Assembly: GCA_030644725.1 (NCBI GenBank)
Contig: CP130629.1
Span: 587,572 to 651,571, forward strand
Reading direction: 5' to 3'
DNA: 64,000 nt
DNA from: Candidatus Electrothrix communis
Lineage (GTDB): Bacteria; Desulfobacterota; Desulfobulbia; Desulfobulbales; Desulfobulbaceae
The stretch's first letter is position 1, and every line of letters starts with the position of its first letter. The notes under the pieces are model-generated. The model did not search any database. It saw only the letters and a list, made by a program, of their open reading frames with translations, and was not told where the DNA came from. Shown in pieces: positions 1 through 9,596 of the stretch. Both the position numbers and the translations under genes were made by a program.

Positions 1-1
1 T

Positions 2-3000
2 CGTTCCATTCACACGATAAAAGGGGCTGCTCAGTTTGTCGGTATCGAACGGGTCTCGGAACTGTCTCATAAACTGGAGAATCTGCTTGATCTTATTCGC
101 AGGCACGAAATTACGCTGAACACTGCGATTACGGATTTGCTGATAGCTGGTAAAGATCGGATGGCGCTTTTGGTTGATGAGCTTGAGCGTAATCAGGCTG
201 AGGAAACCGAGGTCTCCGATTTGGTGGAGCAGGTACGGAGAGTTGTTGAGGGTGAAGATGAGGCTGGTGAAAATGCGGTAACAGCATCAGACGCTGCTTC
301 TGCTGAAGATGAGTTGGTTCAAGAAGAGCTTAATGAAGAGCAATCTGGTCTTCTTGCAGAAGAGAATATGTCAGATGAATATGATGAGGAACTCTACAAT
401 ATTTTTCTTCAGCAGCTGAAAGAAAATATCCCCTTTCTTTACGCCCAGACAGTTGAGTTGTCAATTTCCGTGGACAAGCAGGATGTCTTGTATCGCTGCA
501 GTGACTCCATCAAGAGTCTTAAGTCCTCTGCTAATTATATGGGGTATGAAAAGCTTACGCAGCATTATTCCAATTGGCAGCATGCTATTGAGAATGCGGT
601 TGAGCAGCTTTCAAGCGGTAAAATGCCCAATCTGGCCTTTATGCAGGATTATTTGGACGAGATTATACGATCTTTTCCCCAGGCTATGGAGGGATATTCG
701 CAGGATGATCAGGACATCCTTGGTGATAGCGCAGGAGAAGAAAAGCATGATTCTGCATCCATTGATTCAGCCCTGAATTCTATTTTTGCCGATGAGGACC
801 CAGCAGCCGCTTCAGATGATCCTGTTGATGTTTCTGAGGGCTTAAGTGGAGATACATCTGTTCAGGGAAAAGGAGAAAAGCAGGGTATTGATCTCGACCG
901 GGCTTTAGATTCGATATTTTCCGACGAACACCCAAGTATTGCTGAGAAAGGCGGAGATAGTGTGGGTACTCTCAGCTTGGATAGTAGTTCTTCAAGCGAG
1001 GATGCCTCGTTAGCTTCTGCAATGAATGAAGGTGGGTCGTTCTTTGATGAGGCAGGCGGGGCTGATACGGTTCCCCTTGAGTATGAGTTTTCCGACGATG
1101 AATATGATGAAGAGCTTATATCTATTTTTCTGAAGAAACTCAGGTCAGATATTCAATATATTCAAGCGCGGATTTCCGAATATTCGGGAGGCGGAGATAA
1201 AAGAACAATACTTGTTAATTGTCAGGATGCTATTGGGCGTCTCGCATCCTCGGCGAATTATATGGAGTATGTCAGTCTAACTGGATTTTGCGAGACATGG
1301 CAAAGTGTAGTAGAAGGCTACCTTGCTGATGTATCAGCAGGTGTAACATCTGATATTACCGCAGGTCTACAGGAATTTGTTGACAAGATTATCCGAGTAT
1401 ATCCCCAGATTATAGAGGGTGATCAACAAGAAGATTTTGAAGTGTTTTCCGCTGCCCTTGATGGCAGCGATGAAAACGATACTATGTTTTCAGTTGCAGA
1501 CGGGATCTTGACTGGTCCTGAGAGCGCTTCAAGAGAAAATGAGGTCTCTGATACCATATCAGCAGATTCAGCAGAGGAAAAAAGAACAGCTGATGAAGCG
1601 AAATCTGGAAAAAACATTGCTGGAGAATCGACAGCCCATACTGTGCTTGAGGAAGAAGGAACTGATGATAAAGCACTTTTTGATAAGCTGAGTAGCGCCT
1701 TAGATGTTTCTGAATATGCAGCTGGTGTATCTAAGGATTCCATAGACAGTGTTATAGAAAAAATTATAGAAGCTCCAGGTGAAGCGGATGAGCATGCAGA
1801 AGAGGAGCAAGCGGATCTAAGGATGGCCTCACCAGAGATACCTGATGAAACGACAACTGACAGTGATGACGGTGAGCTTGCTCTGAGCGTTGGCGCTCAT
1901 TTATTGGACAAGGTTGTGGCTTCAAATGGGGAAGATGATATTGAAGCATCAGCTTCCACGGATGCATTGGATGAAGCTAATGCCCTTGATGTTCAGGATG
2001 AATCGGTACCCGAGGACGCAACAGCAGAAGAGCATGATGAAAGCTTTTTTGTTGAGCCCAAAGCGGATTTTGGAGAATCTGATATTTTTGAACAGAAAGC
2101 CCCGCAGGAGAAAAAGGAGCAGGAACCAGTCAAGCAAGCAGCTGTCCGAAGCAGTATCAGGGTAGATGCTGAGAAAATTGATTATCTGATGAATCAGGTC
2201 GGAGAACTCGTTGTTAGCAGGGCTTATTTTGCTCAGCTTGTTAACGAGATGAGAGGCTTGGAACAGCTTCTTTTCGAATCTTCTGGAATTTCTAAGAGTC
2301 AACTGAAGCCGCTTCATGAGTTTGCTTTCCGTTTGAGTGAGGCCGGTGTTCATCTCGGCCGCGTGTCCAACGAACTTCAGGAAGGCGTGATGAAGGTCAG
2401 GATGCTGCCGATTGACCAGCTTTTTAAACGTTACCCTCGTTTGGTGCGAGATTTAATTCATAACAAGGATAAGGATGTCAAGCTGACCACCAAAGGTGAG
2501 GAAACCGAGCTTGACAAGATGGTCATTGAATCCATCTCAGATCCCTTGATTCATATCATCAGAAACTCAGTTGATCACGGCATCGAAACTGAAGAAGAAC
2601 GCCTGCGGGCAGGAAAACCGGCTCAGGGGTCTCTGGTTCTGGAGGCCTTTCATGAGAGTGATCATATTGTGTTGGAGATCACTGATGACGGCAGGGGTAT
2701 TGATACAAAACGGATCAGGGCAAAGGCCTTGGAAAAAGGCCTTGTCAGACAGGAAGAGCTGGAGCGGATGTCTGATCAGGAATTGACACGCCTGATTATG
2801 TTGCCTGGTTTCAGTACCGCAGAAAAAGCGACCAAAACCTCTGGACGAGGTGTTGGAATGGACGTGGTCAAGAAAAATATCGAGAAGCTGAACGGTACTG
2901 TTGAAATCGTTTCAAAGAAGGGAAAGGGAACAAGGCTTCGTATCAAGATTCCTCTGACTATGGCTATTATTCAGGCTTTGATGGTACGCGTTGGCCTGGA

Positions 3001-3454
3001 AAAATTCACTATTCCTCTGACCACTGTCGAGGAAACCCTGAGGGTCTTCCGGCATGAGATTTCAGAGATAGAAGGCGTCGATGTTATTCATCTTCGTGAA
3101 AGCACTATGCCTATTTTTCAGCTTTCCAAAATTTATGATATTGACCGTCAAGGGCAGGATGAGGACAAGATGTTTGTCGTTGTGGTGAGCACCGGATCTC
3201 AGGAACTGGGATTGGTTGTTGATGAACTTCTTGGCCAGGAAGAGGTCGTTATTAAACCGCTTGCTGACTATTTAAGAGTTGAAAGCGGTTTCGGTGGTGC
3301 GACTATTTTGGGTGATGGTGGTATTTCTCTTATTTTGGATATTCCTGAACTTGTAAAAATAGCAAAAGAAAATCAGGTCGACAGGCAGGAGCAACGCTCG
3401 ATGAGTTTTAAACGAAAAAAAGGCAGTGCTGCGGAGACGCAGCCGGTTCATTAA
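2..3454 (+). CDS. CheA-type chemotaxis histidine kinase with extra degenerate HPt domains (5' end outside window)
   Basis: Hybrid chemosensory kinase; it would autophosphorylate and pass phosphate to response regulators such as the one encoded next. The frame is open from base 2, so the true start lies upstream. At bases 2-60 an intact HPt motif (SIHTIKGAA) places the phosphorylatable His at bases 11-13. Two further HPt-like helical repeats follow (about 371-690 and 1090-1430, both starting with the DEYDEEL motif), but the His position reads Lys in the first and Gly in the second. A long acidic linker precedes the CheA core: dimerisation helices from about 2150, the HATPase N box (IIRNSVDHGIE) near 2555, glycine boxes DDGRGID and GRGVGMDVV, and a C-terminal CheW-like domain from about 2960. 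Family assignment is secure; the signal sensed is unknown. Codon use matches its neighbours. Confidence 0.93.
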   Translation, partial: RSIHTIKGAAQFVGIERVSELSHKLENLLDLIRRHEITLNTAITDLLIAGKDRMALLVDELERNQAEETEVSDLVEQVRRVVEGEDEAGENAVTASDAASAEDELVQEELNEEQSGLLAEENMSDEYDEELYNIFLQQLKENIPFLYAQTVELSISVDKQDVLYRCSDSIKSLKSSANYMGYEKLTQHYSNWQHAIENAVEQLSSGKMPNLAFMQDYLDEIIRSFPQAMEGYSQDDQDILGDSAGEEKHDSASIDSALNSIFADEDPAAASDDPVDVSEGLSGDTSVQGKGEKQGIDLDRALDSIFSDEHPSIAEKGGDSVGTLSLDSSSSSEDASLASAMNEGGSFFDEAGGADTVPLEYEFSDDEYDEELISIFLKKLRSDIQYIQARISEYSGGGDKRTILVNCQDAIGRLASSANYMEYVSLTGFCETWQSVVEGYLADVSAGVTSDITAGLQEFVDKIIRVYPQIIEGDQQEDFEVFSAALDGSDENDTMFSVADGILTGPESASRENEVSDTISADSAEEKRTADEAKSGKNIAGESTAHTVLEEEGTDDKALFDKLSSALDVSEYAAGVSKDSIDSVIEKIIEAPGEADEHAEEEQADLRMASPEIPDETTTDSDDGELALSVGAHLLDKVVASNGEDDIEASASTDALDEANALDVQDESVPEDATAEEHDESFFVEPKADFGESDIFEQKAPQEKKEQEPVKQAAVRSSIRVDAEKIDYLMNQVGELVVSRAYFAQLVNEMRGLEQLLFESSGISKSQLKPLHEFAFRLSEAGVHLGRVSNELQEGVMKVRMLPIDQLFKRYPRLVRDLIHNKDKDVKLTTKGEETELDKMVIESISDPLIHIIRNSVDHGIETEEERLRAGKPAQGSLVLEAFHESDHIVLEITDDGRGIDTKRIRAKALEKGLVRQEELERMSDQELTRLIMLPGFSTAEKATKTSGRGVGMDVVKKNIEKLNGTVEIVSKKGKGTRLRIKIPLTMAIIQALMVRVGLEKFTIPLTTVEETLRVFRHEISEIEGVDVIHLRESTMPIFQLSKIYDIDRQGQDEDKMFVVVVSTGSQELGLVVDELLGQEEVVIKPLADYLRVESGFGGATILGDGGISLILDIPELVKIAKENQVDRQEQRSMSFKRKKGSAAETQPVH

Positions 3455-3718
3455 GCGTCCTTGCAGGCTGATTAGGAAAAGATTAGGGAGATGGAAAATA
3501 ATAATCGTTCAAAATTGCGCAGGGCTTTTGTTTGTTTTCAAGACGCGTCAATGGGCGCATAGCAGAGTTATGTAACCATTGATGCAACGTAGAAAACGGA
3601 CAAAAGAGCAAGCAAGATGGATGATTATCTTTTGAAAGCTCCCTTAGAACCAGATAAGAACGACAGCGGAATAACATAGTTAAGTATCGGATTCCTGAAT
3701 GAGGGGGGAAGCTGCGGA

Positions 3719-4756
3719 ATGGATAAAAAACTTAAGGTTCTTGTCGTTGATGATGCAACCTTTATGACCAAGGCGATCAGTGATCTGCTGGAATCGGATC
3801 CTGATATAGAAGTGGTTGGTGTTGCGAACAACGGCTTGGAAGGACTTGAAAAGATAAAGGAGCTTCAGCCGGATGTTGTTACTCTAGATATAGATATGCC
3901 GGTTATGGATGGGCTACAGGCTGTTCGCCACATCATGATAGAGTCTCCGGTTCCTATCGTGGTCCTGAGTTCGTTATTCAGTGACGGTTCTATCACGTTT
4001 GAGGCTTTACGGCTCGGGGTTGTCGATTTTGTGGCCAAGCCCTCAGGAGCGATATCAAGTGATATTCATACAGCTAAGCAGCATATTGTCGATCGTATCA
4101 AGCTTGCTTCAGCGGTTAATTTCCAGAATATACGAAGAGTTCGGATCAATAAACAAACAAAAGAGGAAGGTCTTGCCGACCTGTATGGGTTCCACCCCCT
4201 TGATTATATTATTGCCATAGGAACTTCGCTCACCGGACCCAATACCTTTATACGTTTGATGACCAGGCTTAATGCCGGTCTTCCAGCAGCAGCTGTTATT
4301 CTTTTGGAGATTTCTCCCAAAATACTCGCTGCCTTTGCTGAAAAATTTAATGAATTTGTCCTTTGGAAAATAGAAGTGGCTCGTCAGGGAACAGTCCTGG
4401 AGCAAGGGGTTTGCTATATTCAATCAAATATGACTTCATTGACCGTTGGGCTGAATGAAAACGGAGACCCTTGTTTTCAGCTTGGCGATCGAGTTGAAAA
4501 TCCGTTGAATACTTTCTTTCGATCGGCAGCAGAGGTATTCAGAGAAAACACTGTTGGGGTGCTGCTTACAGGGTATGGAGATGATGGATCAGATGGATTT
4601 TCTGCGATTCAGGAAAAATCCGGTAAGACCATAGCGCAGAGTGTAGAGAGTTGCGTTTATCCCAATCTGACTGATATTGCAATTAAACGAAATAAAGTGG
4701 ATTTTATTGTTCAAGAAGCGAAGCTTGCTGAGGCGATTGAGTCTGTTATTCGATAG
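3719..4756 (+). CDS. CheB-like response regulator with altered methylesterase domain
   Basis: 345 aa. Residues 1-125 form a receiver domain with phospho-acceptor Asp57 (VTLDIDMP) and the conserved Lys (VAKPSG). Residues about 160-345 align with the CheB methylesterase domain: the catalytic Ser is present (IGTS) and so is the Asp loop (LLTGYGDDG), but the QHMP motif reads LEIS, so the catalytic His seems replaced by Glu. It probably takes phosphate from the CheA just upstream. Demethylation activity is doubtful; it may work as a phosphorylation-controlled binding protein. The ATG at 3719 has a GA-rich ribosome site (about 3702-3713). The 264 bp gap before it shows no other gene. Confidence 0.85.
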   Translation: MDKKLKVLVVDDATFMTKAISDLLESDPDIEVVGVANNGLEGLEKIKELQPDVVTLDIDMPVMDGLQAVRHIMIESPVPIVVLSSLFSDGSITFEALRLGVVDFVAKPSGAISSDIHTAKQHIVDRIKLASAVNFQNIRRVRINKQTKEEGLADLYGFHPLDYIIAIGTSLTGPNTFIRLMTRLNAGLPAAAVILLEISPKILAAFAEKFNEFVLWKIEVARQGTVLEQGVCYIQSNMTSLTVGLNENGDPCFQLGDRVENPLNTFFRSAAEVFRENTVGVLLTGYGDDGSDGFSAIQEKSGKTIAQSVESCVYPNLTDIAIKRNKVDFIVQEAKLAEAIESVIR

Positions 4757-4955
4757 CGAAATGTAATAGACAAGAGTGAAGAAGTATCCATACAGTTTAT
4801 AAGAAGAATTTTTAAGATAGAGGCAGCGGCGAGCAGATACCTGATGACGATCGTGAAGGGAAAAGAGGAGGAGGCTTTGCTGTCCTGTATAAAAAGAAGA
4901 AGCACAAAGATTGATTGAATAGATATAATTATTATATATATTAGGGAAGTACACT

Positions 4956-5867
4956 ATGATTATTACATGCGACAATTGCAAGACTAGGTATAAGGTTGCT
5001 GACGACATAATTAATAAACCGGCATTGAAAGTGCGATGTCACAAGTGTAATAATAGATTCATGGTGTACAAGAATGACTCGTCAGATGATTCCTTTCTCC
5101 TGCAGGACGAGGTATTTCCTGATGACCATCGCATCATCACCATGAGTAACCAAAAGGGCGGTGTTGCCAAAACAACTTCCTGTCTTAATTTAGCAGTAGC
5201 GTTGGCGCGTATGGGCAAGAAGGTCTTGTTGATTGATTTTGATGTGCAAGCCAACCTTACCATGCTGTTGGGTTTTAGAAAAACACGATCTTTTTATGAG
5301 TTACTGAACAAAGAAGTCAAGGGGATAAATGATGTTATTCTCCATACGAAATATCCCAATTTATCTTTACTGCCCTCAAACAGCAAGATGGCCCTGCTGA
5401 AAAAGAGGTATCTTGCCCAGCATAATTTTGAATATCTCCTGCGCAACAGATTGCAGGAGATAGAAAAAAAATACGATCATATCTTAATAGATACTCCCCC
5501 GTCTATCGAGTTTTTTACCCTGAATGCTCTGATAGCAGCGCAACTTGTTATTGTGCCGACTACATGCGAATACCTTTCAATGCACGGTGTATCACAGATA
5601 AGCGAAATAATTAAGGTGCTGAGAGGGATTGATCATGATGTCGAATATAAAGTTCTTATCACCATGTACGATGCAAAAAAGACATCGGAGAGAGTGATCA
5701 ATGAAAAGATTCGGCGAAAATACGGAGCGATGCTTTGTGAAACAGTTATAGAGCTCGACGATAAGATGCAGGAATCACATATTGTTAATTTGCCTATTCA
5801 ATACTATGATGAAAAGAGCAGGTCTGCTGAACAATATCAGGCTTTAGCGCGTGAAATTACTGGATAA
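4956..5867 (+). CDS. ParA/MinD-like ATPase with N-terminal MJ0042-type zinc ribbon
   Basis: 303 aa. The N-terminal 40 residues are a zinc ribbon (CDNCKTRYKV, then CHKCNNRF) of the MJ0042 type often found on regulatory proteins of this phylum. From about residue 60 comes a deviant Walker A ATPase (SNQKGGVAKTT), with the DFDVQANL and DTPPS motifs of the ParA/Soj family. ParA-like ATPases in chemotaxis operons position chemosensory arrays, which fits the CheA and CheB-like genes upstream; a chromosome partitioning role is less likely because no ParB is seen. The ribosome site AGGGAAG is 6 bp from the ATG. The 199 bp gap before the gene is AT-rich and holds nothing recognisable. Confidence 0.82.
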   Translation: MIITCDNCKTRYKVADDIINKPALKVRCHKCNNRFMVYKNDSSDDSFLLQDEVFPDDHRIITMSNQKGGVAKTTSCLNLAVALARMGKKVLLIDFDVQANLTMLLGFRKTRSFYELLNKEVKGINDVILHTKYPNLSLLPSNSKMALLKKRYLAQHNFEYLLRNRLQEIEKKYDHILIDTPPSIEFFTLNALIAAQLVIVPTTCEYLSMHGVSQISEIIKVLRGIDHDVEYKVLITMYDAKKTSERVINEKIRRKYGAMLCETVIELDDKMQESHIVNLPIQYYDEKSRSAEQYQALAREITG

Positions 5868-5887
5868 AAAAGAGCGGAGTCGTGCTG

Positions 5888-6667
5888 ATGATGACAGAAA
5901 CACATTCAACAATGATGAAAAGTATCGCTCCGGTTCTGTCGTTCACAGTTCTGGTTTTGATCTGGGAGCTTACAGTACGTTTCAGTGGGTGGGATACCAA
6001 TGTGCTGCCCGGCCCGTACAAAGTGCTGGTGAGTATGATTGAATTGATAAGCACTGGATCTTTGTTTAAGCATACTGTGGCCAGCTTATTCAGAGTAACG
6101 TGGGGATTCTGTATTGCTGCAATGCTTGGTATTCCTTTGGGAATTATTTTGGGAAGGAGCCAGATCGCCTCCATATTGCTGAATCCGATTATCAATTTTC
6201 TTCGTCCCATATCCCCCTTGGCTTGGATACCGTTGGCGATGCTTTGGTTCGGGATTGGCGATCAACCTGCTGTTTTTCTAATATTTCTCTCAAGCTTTTT
6301 TCCTATTGTTGTTGCGACAACAGTTGCTGTTAATTCGATCAATCCTAATTATTTTTACGTTGCGGCAAATTTTGATTTCAGCAGAAAAGAGGTGATTCAG
6401 AAGATAGTTATTCCTGCCATCATTCCCGATATTATTACAGCGTTGCGCCTGACGGTCACCATTGCCTGGATTGTTGTGGTTGCCGCTGAGATGATCGCTG
6501 TTCAATCCGGGCTTGGATATCTGATCCTTGATTCCAGGAATGGATTGCGTTTGGATTACGTTATGGATGGAATGATAATTATTGGCCTGATCGGCCTGTA
6601 CTTGGATTATATTATGCGCCGTCTCGGCAGGATTGAGTCTGCATCCTGGGGCATCGGGCAGGCATAG
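5888..6667 (+). CDS. ABC transporter permease, nitrate/sulfonate/taurine (SsuC/TauC) type
   Basis: About 259 aa integral membrane protein of the BPD_transp_1 family. It shows a hydrophobic N-terminal segment, a motif typical of the family around PISPLAWIPLAMLWFGIG, and a cytoplasmic EAA-like loop (AANFDFSRKEVIQKIVIPAIIP) that contacts the ATPase. It would form the membrane channel of an importer with the next two genes. The frame also opens at a GTG (5882), but the GGAG at 5876-5879 is 8 bp from the ATG at 5888, so 5888 is preferred. It begins 20 bp after the ParA-like gene, suggesting cotranscription. The substrate cannot be read from the sequence. Confidence 0.86.
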   Translation: MMTETHSTMMKSIAPVLSFTVLVLIWELTVRFSGWDTNVLPGPYKVLVSMIELISTGSLFKHTVASLFRVTWGFCIAAMLGIPLGIILGRSQIASILLNPIINFLRPISPLAWIPLAMLWFGIGDQPAVFLIFLSSFFPIVVATTVAVNSINPNYFYVAANFDFSRKEVIQKIVIPAIIPDIITALRLTVTIAWIVVVAAEMIAVQSGLGYLILDSRNGLRLDYVMDGMIIIGLIGLYLDYIMRRLGRIESASWGIGQA

Positions 6668-6675
6668 GGGAAAAA

Positions 6676-7470
6676 ATGGGACATATTCAGACAAATAATT
6701 TATGCAGAGAGTTTGTCAATCGGAGAAAAAAGAAACGCGAGGATGGCAAATATCTCCCCGACGAAAAGGTGTCTGTGCTTGAGGATATCAATATTGAAGT
6801 GGAAGACGGTGAGATGGTTTGTCTGCTCGGTCCTTCGGGTTGCGGTAAATCGACTCTGCTCCGTATCATCGCCGGTTTTGACAAGCAGACATCAGGATCA
6901 ATTCTTATTGACGGTAAAGAGATTACCGGCCCGAGTTCGGATAATATTTTTGTTTTCCAGCATAGCGGGCTGCTGCCGTGGATGACTGTCTGGCAGAATG
7001 TGGAACTGGGGTTACGGCACATGGAAGATGCCGAAGAAAAGAGGACGGAAATTCAAGAGTATATCGAGATGGTTGAACTCGACGGTTTTGAAAGGCATTA
7101 TCCACATCAGCTGTCGGGAGGGATGCAGCGTCGAGCGGAATTGGCTCGGGCCTTGGTGGTCAACCCCGATATCTTGATCATGGACGAGCCTTTCAGCGGA
7201 CTCGACTTTCTCACCCACATGAAAATGCGGGAAGAGGTAGTCAATATGCACCAGTTTCTGGGGAAAACGATTTTAATCGTGACCCATGATATTGATGATG
7301 CCCTTATTATGGGGGATCGGGTGGTGGTTTTCAGTAAGAGGCCCTCACAGGTGAAAATGAACCGTAAGTTAGACTTTCCTCATCCGAGGATTGTGTTTAA
7401 CAAGCAAACAGAGTTGAGCCAACTCCGAGACGAATTGTTCTTGATGCTTGGAGTAAGCTATGCAGTCTAA
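6676..7470 (+). CDS. ABC transporter ATP-binding protein, nitrate/sulfonate/taurine (SsuB/TauB) type
   Basis: 264 aa. Complete nucleotide-binding domain: Walker A GPSGCGKST near residue 54, Q-loop in VFQHSGLLPWMT (the PWMT form is typical of the NitT/TauT group), signature LSGGMQRRAELARAL, Walker B ILIMDEPFSGLD and the His switch VTHD. An unusual basic insert (NRRKKKREDG) lies before the first beta strand. It starts 8 bp after the permease stop and overlaps the binding-protein gene by 11 bp, so the three are one transcription unit. It energises import of a small anionic or aromatic compound; the exact substrate is unknown. Confidence 0.9.
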   Translation: MGHIQTNNLCREFVNRRKKKREDGKYLPDEKVSVLEDINIEVEDGEMVCLLGPSGCGKSTLLRIIAGFDKQTSGSILIDGKEITGPSSDNIFVFQHSGLLPWMTVWQNVELGLRHMEDAEEKRTEIQEYIEMVELDGFERHYPHQLSGGMQRRAELARALVVNPDILIMDEPFSGLDFLTHMKMREEVVNMHQFLGKTILIVTHDIDDALIMGDRVVVFSKRPSQVKMNRKLDFPHPRIVFNKQTELSQLRDELFLMLGVSYAV

Positions 7471-8509
7471 GCATGCTAAAGATGGAAAAAGGAAATTTAT
7501 CTTAACGAGAACCTGGCGTTTTGTTGTAGGGAGTATTCTTTGGGTTGTGCTCATATCTGGGCTTCATTGGTGGCTGAATTTTGACCACGGCCATCGAAAG
7601 GTTGTTAAGATGGGTTATATGCCCGTTATTACCAATATGGCGGCACCCTTGCTGGATTATGCCAGCGCTGAGGGTGAAGATGTCCGCTTCAAGGCTTTGA
7701 AGTTCAGTTCATTTGCCGAGATGGGTGAAGCGCTTCGGAATGACGAGATTCAGGTGGCATTCATCATTGCTCCCCTCTCCATTGTTCTTCGCCAGCAAGG
7801 GGTGGATGTGAAGGTTGTCTATATAGGTAATCGGCATGAGAGTACCCTTGTTACCCGAAAGGATTTGAATATCCAGAATATTCAAGAGCTGGCTGGTAGG
7901 ACAGTTGCAGTCCCCATGCGTTTCTCTGGACATAATCTCAGTCTGTTGCGATTGATGGAAGAAAATAATATGCGTGGGGAGATCAATATTGTGGAACTCA
8001 ATCCCCCTGATATGGCTGCTGGCTTGGTGACGGGTTCTCTTGATGCCTACTATGTTGGTGAACCCTTTGCTGCCCAGACCTTAAAAAATGAAAACGCGAA
8101 TCTTCTTTTTAATGTTGAGGAGGTATGGCCGTCATTCATTTGTAACCTTGTCATTGTGAAGCAAAGCCTGATAGAAGAGGAGCCGGAGATCGTTGAGAAG
8201 TTTGTTAACGGGGCGGTTCGATCAGGTATCTGGGCAGAAAAGCATCCTGATGAAGCAGGCGAGATCGCGGCAAAATATTGGTCTCAGCCAGCAGATTTGG
8301 TGCAATATGCTTTGCACGCATCAGGAGGGCGAACGTTGTATGATCAGTACCTTCCTAAAATTGAAGAGATGCAGGAGATTGCAGATCTGATGGTACGCTA
8401 TAAGTTGATTGATAAGAATAAGATCGACGGCCTTGTGGATCAGCAGTTTGCAAAAAATGTTGATACTGGTCATGTTGAAACAATAGAAGATATTCTCCAC
8501 GGAAATTAG
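7460..8509 (+). CDS. ABC transporter substrate-binding protein, NMT1/SsuA-like, membrane-anchored
   Basis: 349 aa. The N-terminus is a basic stretch followed by one hydrophobic segment (about residues 23-40) without an obvious cleavage site or lipobox, so the protein is probably tethered to the inner membrane facing the periplasm. The rest is a periplasmic binding protein type II fold of the NMT1/SsuA/TauA group: a start strand like KMGYMPVITN, the EVGEPFA-like motif (YYVGEPFAAQ) and a long C-terminal helical part. It overlaps the ATPase gene by 11 bp. Its place inside a chemosensory operon suggests that ligand binding may be reported to the CheA system as well as used for uptake; this is inference. 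Confidence 0.84.
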   Translation: MQSKHAKDGKRKFILTRTWRFVVGSILWVVLISGLHWWLNFDHGHRKVVKMGYMPVITNMAAPLLDYASAEGEDVRFKALKFSSFAEMGEALRNDEIQVAFIIAPLSIVLRQQGVDVKVVYIGNRHESTLVTRKDLNIQNIQELAGRTVAVPMRFSGHNLSLLRLMEENNMRGEINIVELNPPDMAAGLVTGSLDAYYVGEPFAAQTLKNENANLLFNVEEVWPSFICNLVIVKQSLIEEEPEIVEKFVNGAVRSGIWAEKHPDEAGEIAAKYWSQPADLVQYALHASGGRTLYDQYLPKIEEMQEIADLMVRYKLIDKNKIDGLVDQQFAKNVDTGHVETIEDILHGN

Positions 8510-8596
8510 GGAGCGATATCGGGATGCTTTTTTTGGGCGTAAGTAGGTTGACGGATTTGCGATAATGCTCATGCTTCAGCAAGGCGGATTGTTCTG

Positions 8597-9034
8597 ATGA
8601 TTCAAAATGAAATGGTGCATAACACAACAGGAAGATGCAGAAGGGAGTCTCCACGGGTTGATAAGCAGGTAAAACTGAGTGTCGGTAAATTGCAGTACCC
8701 GATGACCAACGTGGATATGAAAATCGGGCATACCAGCAATGTTTCTGAGACAGGCCTTTGCTTTACCACTGATGAGCTGTTTAAGAACGGAACCATTTTG
8801 CAGCTCGTTGTTGAGTTGGTCGGCTGGCAGCATTATTTGCGTTCTACTGCTGCAATCATTGATGCGCAGACTGTATCAAAGCCGCTGACTGCTGTTGCTG
8901 AGGTGGTTTGGTCCAAAAAATTGACCGACAACGAGGAAAAATATGCTGTCGGCGTTCAATTTAAGGATATTTATGAAGATGATCTTCAAGCTTTTAAAAA
9001 GTATCTAGGGAAGATGCTTGATAAAAAAAGTTAA
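8597..9034 (+). CDS. PilZ domain protein (c-di-GMP binding candidate)
   Basis: 145 aa, a single PilZ domain. The two c-di-GMP contact motifs are present: RxxxR (RESPR, about residues 16-20) and (D/N)xSxxG (NVSETG, about residue 52). This form of PilZ protein is common in motility and surface regulation in Desulfobacterota. It lies 87 bp after the binding-protein gene and overlaps the following HAMP protein gene by 17 bp, so it is probably translated with it. This adds a c-di-GMP input to the chemosensory and transport locus. The ATG start at 8597 has only a weak AAGGCGG site upstream. Confidence 0.83.
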   Translation: MIQNEMVHNTTGRCRRESPRVDKQVKLSVGKLQYPMTNVDMKIGHTSNVSETGLCFTTDELFKNGTILQLVVELVGWQHYLRSTAAIIDAQTVSKPLTAVAEVVWSKKLTDNEEKYAVGVQFKDIYEDDLQAFKKYLGKMLDKKS

Positions 9035-9596
9035 CAAGATGTTTCTTAAAAGATTTTTGCCGAAAAGCGGGCTACAGCGCCAGTTGACTTTTTATATCGT
9101 CTTTATCGGCGTTGTTTTTTTGACGATGGCTGTGGAAATGAATAGCTTCCTTCGCGGCGAGAAAATTCTCGGCACTCTGAATGATCTTGTTTCGCCGGAA
9201 TTGTCAGTTAATCTCGTCGAACATATCCTTCTGAAAGTTCGTGTTATGCTGGGAAACCTTCTCCTTGCCATCGGTTTGGTTATGATGCTCTTCACAAAGA
9301 GAATTATGTTTCCTCTGGAGCGCATTATCGAGGGAACCAGGGCTATGAGCGCCGGTGATTTTTCTACGACCTTACCGGAGCAGAGTAGAGATGAACTCGG
9401 TGAACTCGCTCGTCATATTAATGAGTTAAATGCTAATGAGCAGGAGCTTATTCTCCTAACCAAGGGAATGGCTGATCAGCTTCGGCAGACCTTGGCGGAA
9501 GGAGAAGATGAAACAAAGGTAGCTGAAGCTGTCGAGATGATTGATGAGCTGGAAGAGGCTCTGTCTGAATTCGGCAGGAGCTTTTACCAGTGCTAG
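9018..9596 (+). CDS. Small membrane protein with HAMP domain
   Basis: 192 aa. Two membrane segments (about residues 21-41 and 76-94) flank a short periplasmic loop, followed by a HAMP domain (RIMFPLERIIEGTRAMSAGDF) and a charged coiled-coil tail. No methyl-accepting, kinase or cyclase domain follows, so it is a stand-alone HAMP relay, perhaps coupling to a soluble partner. It overlaps the PilZ gene upstream and the TauE-like gene downstream (7 bp). An internal ATG at 9039 (MFLKRF) could be the real start, because the first 7 residues overlap the preceding gene. Confidence 0.75.
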   Translation: MIKKVNKMFLKRFLPKSGLQRQLTFYIVFIGVVFLTMAVEMNSFLRGEKILGTLNDLVSPELSVNLVEHILLKVRVMLGNLLLAIGLVMMLFTKRIMFPLERIIEGTRAMSAGDFSTTLPEQSRDELGELARHINELNANEQELILLTKGMADQLRQTLAEGEDETKVAEAVEMIDELEEALSEFGRSFYQC

